From Halorubrum depositum (lineage in GTDB: Archaea; Halobacteriota; Halobacteria; Halobacteriales; Haloferacaceae), in contig NZ_VCNM01000001.1 in NCBI RefSeq assembly GCF_007671725.1, positions 1,364,001-1,428,000 of the forward strand: a stretch of 64,000 nucleotides of DNA, written 5' to 3'. Both the position numbers and the translations under genes were made by a program. Positions 19,549 through 27,560 of this stretch are shown piece by piece. Position 1 is the first letter of the stretch, and each line of letters opens with the position of its first letter. Under the pieces are notes generated by a model. The model had not been told where the DNA came from, searched no databases, and saw only the letters and a program-made list of their open reading frames with translations.

Positions 19549-20079
19549 ATGACTCGAATCGTCGCCGTCTCCGGGAGCCGGAGCGCGGACAGCACCACGC
19601 GGGCCGCGCTGAACGTCGCGCTCGACGCCGCGGCCGACGCCGGCGCGGAGACCGGAATGATCGACCTCGGCGCGGTCGACCTCCCGCTGTACCACCCGGA
19701 CGAGGACGCGCAGGGCGACAGCGAGGCGCTGACGCGGCGGGTGCGCGAGGCCGACGGCGTGATCGCCGGGACCCCCGTCTACCGCGGCTCCTACTCGTCG
19801 ACGTTCAAGAACTTCCACGACTTCTGCGGCTCCACGGAGTACGAGAACACCGCGGTCGGCCTGCTGGCGACCGCCGGCGGCGGCTCCTACGGCGGGACGC
19901 TCGAACACCTCCGGTCGACGTTCCGGAACGTCCACGCCTGGACCGTCCCCCACGAGGTCGGGATCCGCGGGGCGTCGGGCGTCGTCGACGAGACGGGGAT
20001 CCGCGACGACGACGTTCGGCGGCGCACGGAGCGGCTCGGCCGGGTCGTCACGGATCACGCGGTGCGACTGCGTCGGTAG
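19549..20079 (+). CDS. NADPH-dependent FMN reductase family protein
   Basis: A 176-residue flavodoxin-like protein. It starts MTRIVAVSGSRSADSTTRAAL, with the GS-R-S FMN phosphate loop. It also has DLPLYHPD near residue 45, PVYRGSYSSTFKNFHD near 78, and a GGGSYGG loop near 110. These fit the NADPH-dependent FMN reductase/azoreductase superfamily. Divergent from the phosphohexomutase; the AT-poor intergenic region shows gcgcttttgcg (19518-19528) as the only TATA-like patch. Electron acceptor unknown. Confidence 0.88.
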   Translation: MTRIVAVSGSRSADSTTRAALNVALDAAADAGAETGMIDLGAVDLPLYHPDEDAQGDSEALTRRVREADGVIAGTPVYRGSYSSTFKNFHDFCGSTEYENTAVGLLATAGGGSYGGTLEHLRSTFRNVHAWTVPHEVGIRGASGVVDETGIRDDDVRRRTERLGRVVTDHAVRLRR

Positions 20080-20176
20080 CGCGGTAGCGGCGGTAGCGGC
20101 AGCGCTCTCGCCGCCCCGACGCCGACCCGCCGCCCTTTTGACCGCCTCGCGCTTACGGCGCCCATGACCGAACCGG

Positions 20177-20722
20177 GTGACGACGACCGTGTCCGCTAAC
20201 CGGAAGGGCGACCGCCGCGAGCGCGAGCTGGTGAACGCCCTCGACGAGGCCGGGTTCGCCGTGATGCGCGCGCCGGCCAGCGGCGCCGCGACCGAGCGGG
20301 AGCTCCCTGACGTGCTCGCCGGCGACGGCGAGACGTTCTACGCCATCGAGGCGAAATCGAGCGCGGGCGACCCGATCTACCTCACCGGCGAGGAGGTGGA
20401 GGCGCTCCTCTTCTTCGCGCGGAACTTCGGCGCGAAGGCGCGGATCGCGGTGCGGTTCGACCGCGAGGACTGGTACTTCTTCCACCCGGGCGACCTGTAC
20501 ACCACCGACGCGGGGTCGTACCGCGTGAAGAAGGAGACGGCGCTCGCCGACGGCACCGACTTCCCCGAGTTCGTCGGCGAGACGGAGAAGGTGACGCTCG
20601 GCGAGGTGGGCGAGGAAGGCGGAGGCGACGGGGTCGATCCCGAACTCGAAGAGCGCCGGGAGATCCTGACGGCGGTGCGGGACGGGCACATGCCAGTCGA
20701 GGACGCGCTCGACGTGTTATGA
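20177..20722 (+). CDS. hjc: Holliday junction resolvase Hjc
   Basis: Hjc cleaves four-way DNA junctions in recombination. The archaeal core is [13 protein letters not shown], then the nuclease residues ELPDVLAG (Asp) and YAIEAKSS (Glu-x-Lys), as in the restriction-endonuclease-like fold. The C-terminal ~45 residues ([16 protein letters not shown]...) are a haloarchaeal-type acidic extension. The start is not settled: GTG at 20177 gives 181 residues, GTG at 20189 four fewer. An ATG at 20164 opens an 11-codon frame in another phase that stops at 20197-20199. See finding. Confidence 0.9.
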   Translation: MTTTVSANRKGDRRERELVNALDEAGFAVMRAPASGAATERELPDVLAGDGETFYAIEAKSSAGDPIYLTGEEVEALLFFARNFGAKARIAVRFDREDWYFFHPGDLYTTDAGSYRVKKETALADGTDFPEFVGETEKVTLGEVGEEGGGDGVDPELEERREILTAVRDGHMPVEDALDVL

Positions 20723-20795
20723 CGGTCCGAAACGCGGGAGAGGCGCGCCCCCGGACCCACTCGCTTATCCCTCGCGGCGCCGAACTCCCACGCGA

Positions 20796-21806
20796 ATGAG
20801 CGAGGAGTTCGTCCTGCTCGAGCCCGACGACCAGCCCGGCGACGAGTGGGAACAGCTGGACGTCTCCGACACGGAGGCGGACCGGATCGCCCGCCGGCAG
20901 GACCGGGAGTTCGACGAGTTCCGCAAGCGGATCAAAGACACCGAGCAGTTCAAGCTCCAGGAGTCGGTGTTCGACGACGCGACGCTGGCAGCGGTGTACA
21001 AGCTCGTGCAGGACGGCTACGTCGACGCCTTCGGCGGGCCGGTGTCGACGGGGAAGGAGGCGAGCGTCTTCGAGGCGCTCGGCGGACAGGCGGGCGAGCG
21101 ACCGGAACCGGGGTCGGCTGCCGCCGGCGGCGGGCCGGATGGCGTCACGCCGGAGCGCGAGGTCGCCGTGAAGGTGTACCGGATCAACTCCTCGAACTTC
21201 CGGCAGATGCGCGACTACCTCGAGGGCGACCCGCGGTTCGAGGGGATCGCGAGCGACAAGAAGGCGGTCGTGCTGGCGTGGACCCGCAAGGAGTTCGCGA
21301 ACCTCAAGCGGGCGCGCAAGGCCGGCGTGCGCGTCCCCGAGCCGATCGCGGTCCAGCGGAACGTCCTCGTGATGGAGCTGGTCGGCCACGCCGAGGACCG
21401 CGCCCGGCGGCTGAACGAGGTCGACGTGGAGAACCCGGAGACCGCCTACGAGGTCGTCCGCGAGTACATGCGCCGGCTCTACCGCGCCGGCCTGATCCAC
21501 GGCGACCTCTCGGAGTACAACATGATCATCCACGACGGCGAACTGGTGATCATCGACCTCGGGCAGGCCGTGACGGTCCACCACCCGAACGCCGGGGAGT
21601 TCCTCCAGCGGGACTGCGAGAACGTGGCGACCTTCTTCACCCGGGAGGGGATCGACGTCGACCCCGACGACCTCCGCGCGTACGTGACGGAACCGGAACC
21701 CGATCCGAGCGGGGAGCCAGAGCCCGACCCGAGCGGGGAGCCAGAGCCCGACCCGAGCGGGGAGCCGGAGTCGGGCGGGGAAGCTGGCACCGAGCCAAAC
21801 GAGTAG
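20796..21806 (+). CDS. rio1: RIO1-type serine/threonine protein kinase
   Basis: RIO1 is an atypical kinase/ATPase that acts in small-subunit maturation. Features in order: the ATP loop STGKEASVFEA (about residue 85), the lysine strand REVAVKVYRINSSNF (about 125), the catalytic HGDLSEYNMI (about 235) and the metal-binding IIDLGQAV (about 250). Between loop and lysine is a Gly/Pro/Glu-rich insertion of about 25 residues. The C-terminus has three exact-length repeats of EPDPSGEP. A KH protein follows, a neighbour pair seen in archaea and linked to ribosome biogenesis. Confidence 0.95.
   Translation: MSEEFVLLEPDDQPGDEWEQLDVSDTEADRIARRQDREFDEFRKRIKDTEQFKLQESVFDDATLAAVYKLVQDGYVDAFGGPVSTGKEASVFEALGGQAGERPEPGSAAAGGGPDGVTPEREVAVKVYRINSSNFRQMRDYLEGDPRFEGIASDKKAVVLAWTRKEFANLKRARKAGVRVPEPIAVQRNVLVMELVGHAEDRARRLNEVDVENPETAYEVVREYMRRLYRAGLIHGDLSEYNMIIHDGELVIIDLGQAVTVHHPNAGEFLQRDCENVATFFTREGIDVDPDDLRAYVTEPEPDPSGEPEPDPSGEPEPDPSGEPESGGEAGTEPNE
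21696..21767 (+). repeat. 24-bp tandem repeat, three units, inside rio1
   Basis: Three 24-bp units (21696-21719, 21720-21743, 21744-21767) encode EPDPSGEP each. The units are almost identical, with differences mainly in the first. This is an in-frame coding repeat near the C-terminus. Confidence 0.9.
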
Positions 21807-21909
21807 ATCTCAGCGCTTCGGCGCTGAACCGCCGAGTATCCCCCGTCACGCGACCACACACCCGGAGCCGGCGGACACGCTTAAAAGGCTTCGCCGGGTA
21901 TTCCGACGT

Positions 21910-22452
21910 ATGCAACACGTGACGGTTCCGCAGGACCGTATCGGCGTCGTCATCGGCGCCGGCGGCGAGACGATGCGGGAGATCGAAGAGCGGGCGAACG
22001 TGCGGATCGACGTCGACTCGGAGTCGGGCAGCGTCGCCATCGAAGAGCGCGACGACCCCGTGGCCGCGATGGTCGCGCCGGACGTGATCAAGGCGATCGG
22101 ACGGGGGTTTACCCCGGAGACGGCGCTGTCGATCCTCGACCACGACCTCCGGACGCTCGATCTGATCGACCTCTCGGAGCACACCCGGAACGACAACGAC
22201 CTCCAGCGCAAGAAGGGTCGTATCATCGGCGAGAACGGACGGACCCGGGAGCTGCTGGAAGAGCTGTCGGGCGCGAACGTCGTCGTCTACGGATCGACGG
22301 TCGGCGCCGTCGGCCAGCCCGAGGAGCTGGAAGTGGTGCGTCGGGCCGTCGGGATGCTGCTGGACGGCGCCCCCCACGGCGCGGTGTACTCGTACTTAGA
22401 GCGGATGTCGAACGAGCTCGACGACGACGTGAGCTTCAACGCGCCGGGGTAA
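21910..22452 (+). CDS. KH-domain RNA-binding protein (Dim2/Pno1-like)
   Basis: A 180-residue protein with two KH domains. KH1 starts MQHVTVPQDRIGVVIGAGG, with GAGG as the GXXG loop. KH2 is near residue 97 with KKGRIIGENGRTRELLEE, with GENG as the GXXG loop. This matches archaeal Krr1/Dim2/Pno1-type proteins that help assemble the small ribosomal subunit. Its position just after rio1 supports that role. A TATA-like gcttaaaagg (about 21879-21888) lies about 25-30 bp upstream. Confidence 0.9.
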   Translation: MQHVTVPQDRIGVVIGAGGETMREIEERANVRIDVDSESGSVAIEERDDPVAAMVAPDVIKAIGRGFTPETALSILDHDLRTLDLIDLSEHTRNDNDLQRKKGRIIGENGRTRELLEELSGANVVVYGSTVGAVGQPEELEVVRRAVGMLLDGAPHGAVYSYLERMSNELDDDVSFNAPG

Positions 22453-22520
22453 TCGAACGCGTTCCTCGGTGTCGCGGTTGGCGTCGTTATTTGTTTATAT
22501 GCATCTGTTACCGGCGGTTC

Positions 22521-22732
22521 GGTGAAGACCGGCAAAGCCCCAGGCGCGATTCCCGCTCGCGATGCTCGCGGGAATCGCGACTACCCCTTTGAGTCCCGCC
22601 CCGCTCCGCACGGCACCGCACCTCAGGCCTCCCCAGCCTCGTCGGCCGCCCTCCGCTTCGCTCCGGGCGACCGACTCCCTCGCACCGGCGGTTCGCGGCC
22701 CTCCAGGCCGCTCACCGGGGCACGCCACCGCG
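22521..22732 (+). repeat. Mosaic hairpin element, copy B
   Basis: Second copy, same orientation as A. It has GGTGAA at 22521, anchor 1 CAAAGCCCCAG (22533-22543), anchor 2 GACTACCCCTTTGAGTCCC (22579-22597), the arm CCGCACCTCAGGCCTCCCCAGCCTCG, and the end block CACGCCACCGCG (22721-22732). The inter-anchor segment is a single 12-bp perfect stem CGCGATTCCCGC / GCGGGAATCGCG (22545-22556, 22568-22579). A second stem pairs 22641-22651 with 22665-22675, and a third pairs 22695-22700 with 22706-22711. TTATAAAT follows at 22739-22746. Confidence 0.85.
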
Positions 22733-22772
22733 CTTCTGTTATAAATGCCTACGCTCCGGCTCTCGATCTGTT

Positions 22773-22871
22773 ATTCTATATAAACACCCGTGATAACGAG
22801 CCACATACCGGGCGAATACCGGCCACCGTGGTGCGGTTTCGCACGACCTGAACGAAGGGTTTATATAGAAT
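22773..22871 (+). promoter_or_regulatory. Thermosome promoter with inverted duplicate TATA element
   Basis: The box TTTATATA at 22860-22867 lies about 26-33 bp before the thermosome ATG at 22893. The 13-bp string GTTTATATAGAAT (22859-22871) is repeated exactly in inverted orientation at 22773-22785 as ATTCTATATAAAC, with 73 bp between. The proximal copy is the thermosome TATA box. The distal copy faces the opposite way, toward repeat B. See finding. Confidence 0.75.
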
Positions 22872-22892
22872 CACAAACAATCAGAGGTTGTA

Positions 22893-24578
<1,686 letters not shown>

Positions 24579-24936
24579 AGTTCGGATAGGACACACCACC
24601 CCCATACCGACCGCAGCCGCTTCGCCGAACCGACCCGCCGACCGACCGTCGCGCGCCCCTTCGGGCCTCGACGACGCGCGATTTTTATCGACGACTGACC
24701 GCGGAGCCGGCGGCTCGTCGCCCGCGACGCCGACCCGTTCGTCTCACCCGTCACGAGCCGAGCGGTCGTCCGACCGACACGACGATAACACCGGTGTCAC
24801 CACCCGACACGAGGGTTCGCGAGCCGTTAAGTGTCGTCCGCTCCTCGGATCGAACACGAGACGGACCCCGGCCGCTCTCGACGTGGACTCGCCCACGGAG
24901 AGGCGCACCGCGGTCCCGATTCGCGTTCACTTCACC
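24579..24936. other. 358-bp intergenic region, no gene seen
   Basis: Between the thermosome stop and the LUD gene. A T-rich patch (gcgatttttatcg, about 24679-24691) about 100 bp after the thermosome stop could end transcription or be a TATA box. A second patch (gccgttaagtg, about 24822-24832) is the nearest TATA-like element to the LUD gene, giving a leader of roughly 80 nt. The frame of the LUD gene is open throughout but has poor coding character. Confidence 0.4.
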
Positions 24937-25593
24937 ATGCCACAGCAGAAAGCCGACTACGCAGACGACACGACGATCGACGACGCGCTCGACCAACTTC
25001 CCGACGACGAGACCGTCGAAGCGGCGGTCGCAAACCTCGAGGCCAACGGGTTTGATGTCGTCGTCGTCGACTCCGCGGACGAGGCGCTGGAGGCGGTCGA
25101 AGCGCAGATCCCCGCGGGCGCGTCCGTGATGAACGGTCACTCGACGACGCTGGAGGAGATCGGCTTCGACGACCTCCTGAGCGAGGGCGACCACGAGTGG
25201 GAGAGCCTCCCGGACGAGATCTGGGGCATCGACGACGACGCCGAGCGACAGGCCGCGCGCCGGAAGGCCCAGACGGCGGACTACTTCCTCGGCGGGATCA
25301 ACGCGATCGCGGAGACGGGCGAGCTCGTCGCCGCCGACCTCTCCGGCAGCCGAGTCGGGGCGTACCCGTTCGCCGCCGGCAACGTGGTCATCGTCAGCGG
25401 CGCGAACAAGATCGTTCCCACCCTGGACGACGCGCTCGACCGGCTGGAGTCGGTCGCGTACCCGCTGGAGAACGAGCGCGCACAGGAGGCGTACGGGGTC
25501 GAGTCGTCGATCGCGAAGCAGCTCATCTACCGACAGGAAGCCGAGGAGGGTCGAACGACAGTCGTCCTCGTGCGCGAGCAGCTCGGGTACTGA
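24937..25593 (+). CDS. LUD-domain protein (lactate-utilisation LutC-like)
   Basis: A 218-residue protein of the LUD superfamily, which includes LutB/LutC. It begins MPQQKADYADDTTIDDALDQ. Typical features are GASVMNGHSTTLEEIGF near residue 62, the QTADYFLGGINAIAETGEL block near 111-130, and GNVVIVSGANKIVPTLDDAL near 148-168. Stand-alone LUD proteins occur widely; without LutA/LutB neighbours a lactate role is not shown. The ATG at 24937 matches the domain start. Confidence 0.85.
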   Translation: MPQQKADYADDTTIDDALDQLPDDETVEAAVANLEANGFDVVVVDSADEALEAVEAQIPAGASVMNGHSTTLEEIGFDDLLSEGDHEWESLPDEIWGIDDDAERQAARRKAQTADYFLGGINAIAETGELVAADLSGSRVGAYPFAAGNVVIVSGANKIVPTLDDALDRLESVAYPLENERAQEAYGVESSIAKQLIYRQEAEEGRTTVVLVREQLGY

Positions 25594-25633
25594 ATCCGGG
25601 CGGTCGTCCGACTCCGCGGACCCGCCGCGACCG

Positions 25634-25831
25634 TCAGAACACCACGTTCGCGACGATCGCGGTCCCGATGACGCCCATCGCTCCGAGGAACACGTACCGG
25701 ACTTTTCCGTTGACGCTCGCCCGATCCGTTCGGCGGCGGTCGAAGAGCGCTACCCGGAGTCCCTTCGACGGGTCGTCGTCGGACACGGAGTCGTCGTCTC
25801 CCCGAGCGTCCCGGAACCAATCTCCGATCAT
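25634..25831 (-). CDS. Small membrane protein, unknown
   Basis: From the ATG at 25831 the protein is 65 residues (MIGDWFRDARGDD...). An acidic N-terminus is followed by one hydrophobic helix (YVFLGAMGVIGTAIVANVVF) ending at the C-terminus. It converges with the LUD gene. The palindromic AT-rich motif at 25872-25892 lies about 40-60 bp upstream of the start, so it may be an operator for this gene. Family unknown. Confidence 0.6.
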   Translation of the reverse strand: MIGDWFRDARGDDDSVSDDDPSKGLRVALFDRRRTDRASVNGKVRYVFLGAMGVIGTAIVANVVF

Positions 25832-25871
25832 ACCTACTGCCAGCGAGCGGTGCGTATTAGTTGTTTTGATG

Positions 25872-25892
25872 GTATATACCGATAGTATATAC
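25872..25892. promoter_or_regulatory. Operator-like motif GTATATAC-N5-GTATATAC
   Basis: Two identical self-complementary octamers GTATATAC (25872-25879 and 25885-25892) are separated by CGATA. The inner 13 bp ATACCGATAGTAT match the motif found at 26014-26026 (reverse strand) and 26972-26984. It lies just upstream of the 65-residue membrane protein gene. Confidence 0.6.
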
Positions 25893-26013
25893 ATTCGTTA
25901 ATCGCCGACTACCGCACTAACGACACCGGAGTATCCCCCCGACTTCGGAGCGCATGCGCGGCGTCGTGGATCTGGACGGATATGACACCATGAAAAGGTT
26001 AATTAATATTTAG

Positions 26014-26026
26014 ATACTATCGGTAT
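26014..26026. promoter_or_regulatory. Operator-like motif ATACTATCGGTAT
   Basis: This 13-bp site is the reverse complement of the core at 25876-25888, with 13 of 13 bases identical. It sits next to an AT-rich stretch at 26001-26015 that could be a promoter. Confidence 0.55.
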
Positions 26027-26205
26027 ATCACAGCCGCGATCGGTATCGGGTCCGGCGCGGATCTCGGAGGACACGATCGACACGTGAGCGGACGTATCCG
26101 GGTTCACGCGGCAAAATACGAGAAAATAAGCCAACATTAACGAGAATAGTTGGTGAAACTATCAGTTCAAAAGCTATATATGAATTTAGTTGCAAATCTG
26201 AATCA

Positions 26206-26478
26206 ATGGATAACACGCTGGGACAAACCGGCGAGGAGCTGATGAGCGCGGACGAGGACGCTCCCGAGCTCGACTGGGCCGTCGTCAAGTCGCTGATGGA
26301 CGCGCAGGCGAACACGAACACGTCGCTCGAACGCTATCTCCTCTACGTCACCCACGACGAGTTCGACCTCGACGACCAGCACATGGAGCGGTGTCTCTCG
26401 CAGGCGATCACGCACCACGAGCGCGCGCTGGAAGACCTCAGGGTCGCGCGAGAGCTGGTCGTCGAGGGCGCCGACTGA
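26206..26478 (+). CDS. Small acidic helical protein, unknown
   Basis: Encodes 90 residues, MDNTLGQTGEELMSADED..., predicted mainly helical with no membrane segment. A segment around residues 58-86 (HMERCLSQAITHHERALEDLRVARELV) looks like a long amphipathic helix. A strong TATA box (ctatatatg, about 26174-26182) lies about 28 bp before the ATG. It precedes the wHTH gene on the same strand by 84 bp. Function is unknown. Confidence 0.65.
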   Translation: MDNTLGQTGEELMSADEDAPELDWAVVKSLMDAQANTNTSLERYLLYVTHDEFDLDDQHMERCLSQAITHHERALEDLRVARELVVEGAD

Positions 26479-26562
26479 GAGAACGCGCCCGGCGTGTATA
26501 GTTTACACGTCGTGTCTCTCTGTTCATAAGGATATATATAGGACCACGTCGGTTATCAGGTG

Positions 26563-26862
26563 ATGCGGTTGACTGTCCCCACTGATTTCGAGATCTTGCA
26601 GATCCTCTCGAACGGGAGGCGCAACAACGCCATCAACATCGCCGCCCATCTCGACAAGAACCGGTCTTACGTCAACACCCGCCTCCCGGTGTTGGCCGAT
26701 TACGGGCTGCTGGACCGCGTCGGGCCGGCGCCGAACAGCGGGCTGTACGAGATCACGGAGAAGGGACGGATCGCGGCGAGTCACCGGGCGGAGTACGAGG
26801 ACGACGACGTCGACTTCGAGGCGCTGATCGAGCGCAAGCTGGCGGAACACGCCGAGGAGTGA
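26563..26862 (+). CDS. PhiH1-repressor-like winged-helix DNA-binding protein
   Basis: Encodes 99 residues with a winged-helix fold: DFEILQILSNGRRNNAINIAAHL, then the recognition helix KNRSYVNTRLPVLADYGLL, then the wing DRVGPAPNSGLYEITEKGR. This resembles the haloarchaeal family related to the phage PhiH1 repressor, which is common on chromosomes. A TATA box GATATATATA (26531-26540) lies about 25-30 bp before the ATG at 26563, which supports a leaderless start rather than the GTG at 26560. Targets are unknown; the ATAC-N5-GTAT sites nearby are candidates. Confidence 0.8.
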   Translation: MRLTVPTDFEILQILSNGRRNNAINIAAHLDKNRSYVNTRLPVLADYGLLDRVGPAPNSGLYEITEKGRIAASHRAEYEDDDVDFEALIERKLAEHAEE

Positions 26863-27292
26863 GCGTCGGTCAGACTCGCGCGGGAACGGACGGCGAGTGA
26901 GACGCGGTCGCGTGAGTACTGAAAACGCCACCCGACGAGCGACGAGCTCGGGTCGACAGGGGCGCCGATAGATACCGGTAGTATATCTCGGTTTGATCGG
27001 AGGCGTGTCCGCGCGACGCGCGTGACGCGACCGAATTCTCCGCTTGTTGTCACCCGGAAACAGCGTTAACAGCCGCTTAAAACGGCGTTTTTCGCGTGTT
27101 CGACGCAGAGCGAGCGACGGCTTCGTCGATCGGTGACGGCCGCCGCGTCCGGCGATTTTACCGGTAGTTAGCGACAGCATATACTGACGGTAGATATAAG
27201 TGGTTAGCTAGAAAATGTGACAACTGCAACGTGAAGTGGTTACTCGAACGCGATGGCGGAGTACAGAGCGGGGTGATTGCACATCAGTGGCG
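26863..27292. other. 430-bp intergenic region with regulatory motifs
   Basis: No supported gene. It holds an ATAC-N5-GTAT site (26972-26984), a weaker ACCGGTAGTTA patch (27160-27170), ATACTGACGGTAG (27181-27193), and a TATA-like gatataag (27193-27200). A T-rich patch (cggcgtttttcgcg, about 27081-27094) may end a transcript. The region lies upstream of the RHH gene and the S-layer-type gene. Confidence 0.5.
26972..26984. promoter_or_regulatory. Operator-like motif ATACCGGTAGTAT
   Basis: One base differs from the core at 25876-25888 (ATACCGATAGTAT). It keeps the ATAC-N5-GTAT form. Confidence 0.5.
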
Positions 27293-27460
27293 ATGACAGA
27301 CGACAACAGCGGGGACGACACCGCGGACCTGACGCGGACGACGATCGAGTTGGACCGCGAGGTCTGGCGGGAGGTACGTTCGGACGCCGTGGCGGACGGC
27401 GCCAACGTCTCCGAGAAGCTCGAGGAGGTCCTCGTCGACTACTACGGACTCGACGCATGA
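27293..27460 (+). CDS. Ribbon-helix-helix (CopG-like) small regulator
   Basis: Encodes 55 residues. A short acidic head (MTDDNSGDDTADL) is followed by a ribbon strand TRTTIELDREVWREVR, helix A, and a second helix around GANVSEKLEEVLVDYYGL. This is the size and pattern of RHH/CopG DNA-binding dimers. It ends 100 bp before the S-layer-type gene, and no obvious TATA box lies in that gap, so the two may share a transcript. Could also be an antitoxin, but no toxin partner is visible. Confidence 0.7.
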   Translation: MTDDNSGDDTADLTRTTIELDREVWREVRSDAVADGANVSEKLEEVLVDYYGLDA

Positions 27461-27560
27461 CACGAGGATCCGACGCCCGCGACGTATCCGTCGTGACCCG
27501 AACGACCGAGGCGAATCGCGCGACGACCGACACGCAGACGACAGATTACACACACACTAC

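Larger units (their letters stand above)
25832..26205. other. 374-bp regulatory intergenic region
   Basis: Divergent spacer between the 65-residue membrane protein and the 90-residue gene. It is AT-richer than its surroundings and holds two copies of the ATAC-N5-GTAT motif (25876-25888 and 26014-26026), plus the AT-rich stretch aattaatatttagat at 26001-26015. The TATA box for the 90-residue gene is at about 26174-26181. No credible gene. Confidence 0.6.
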
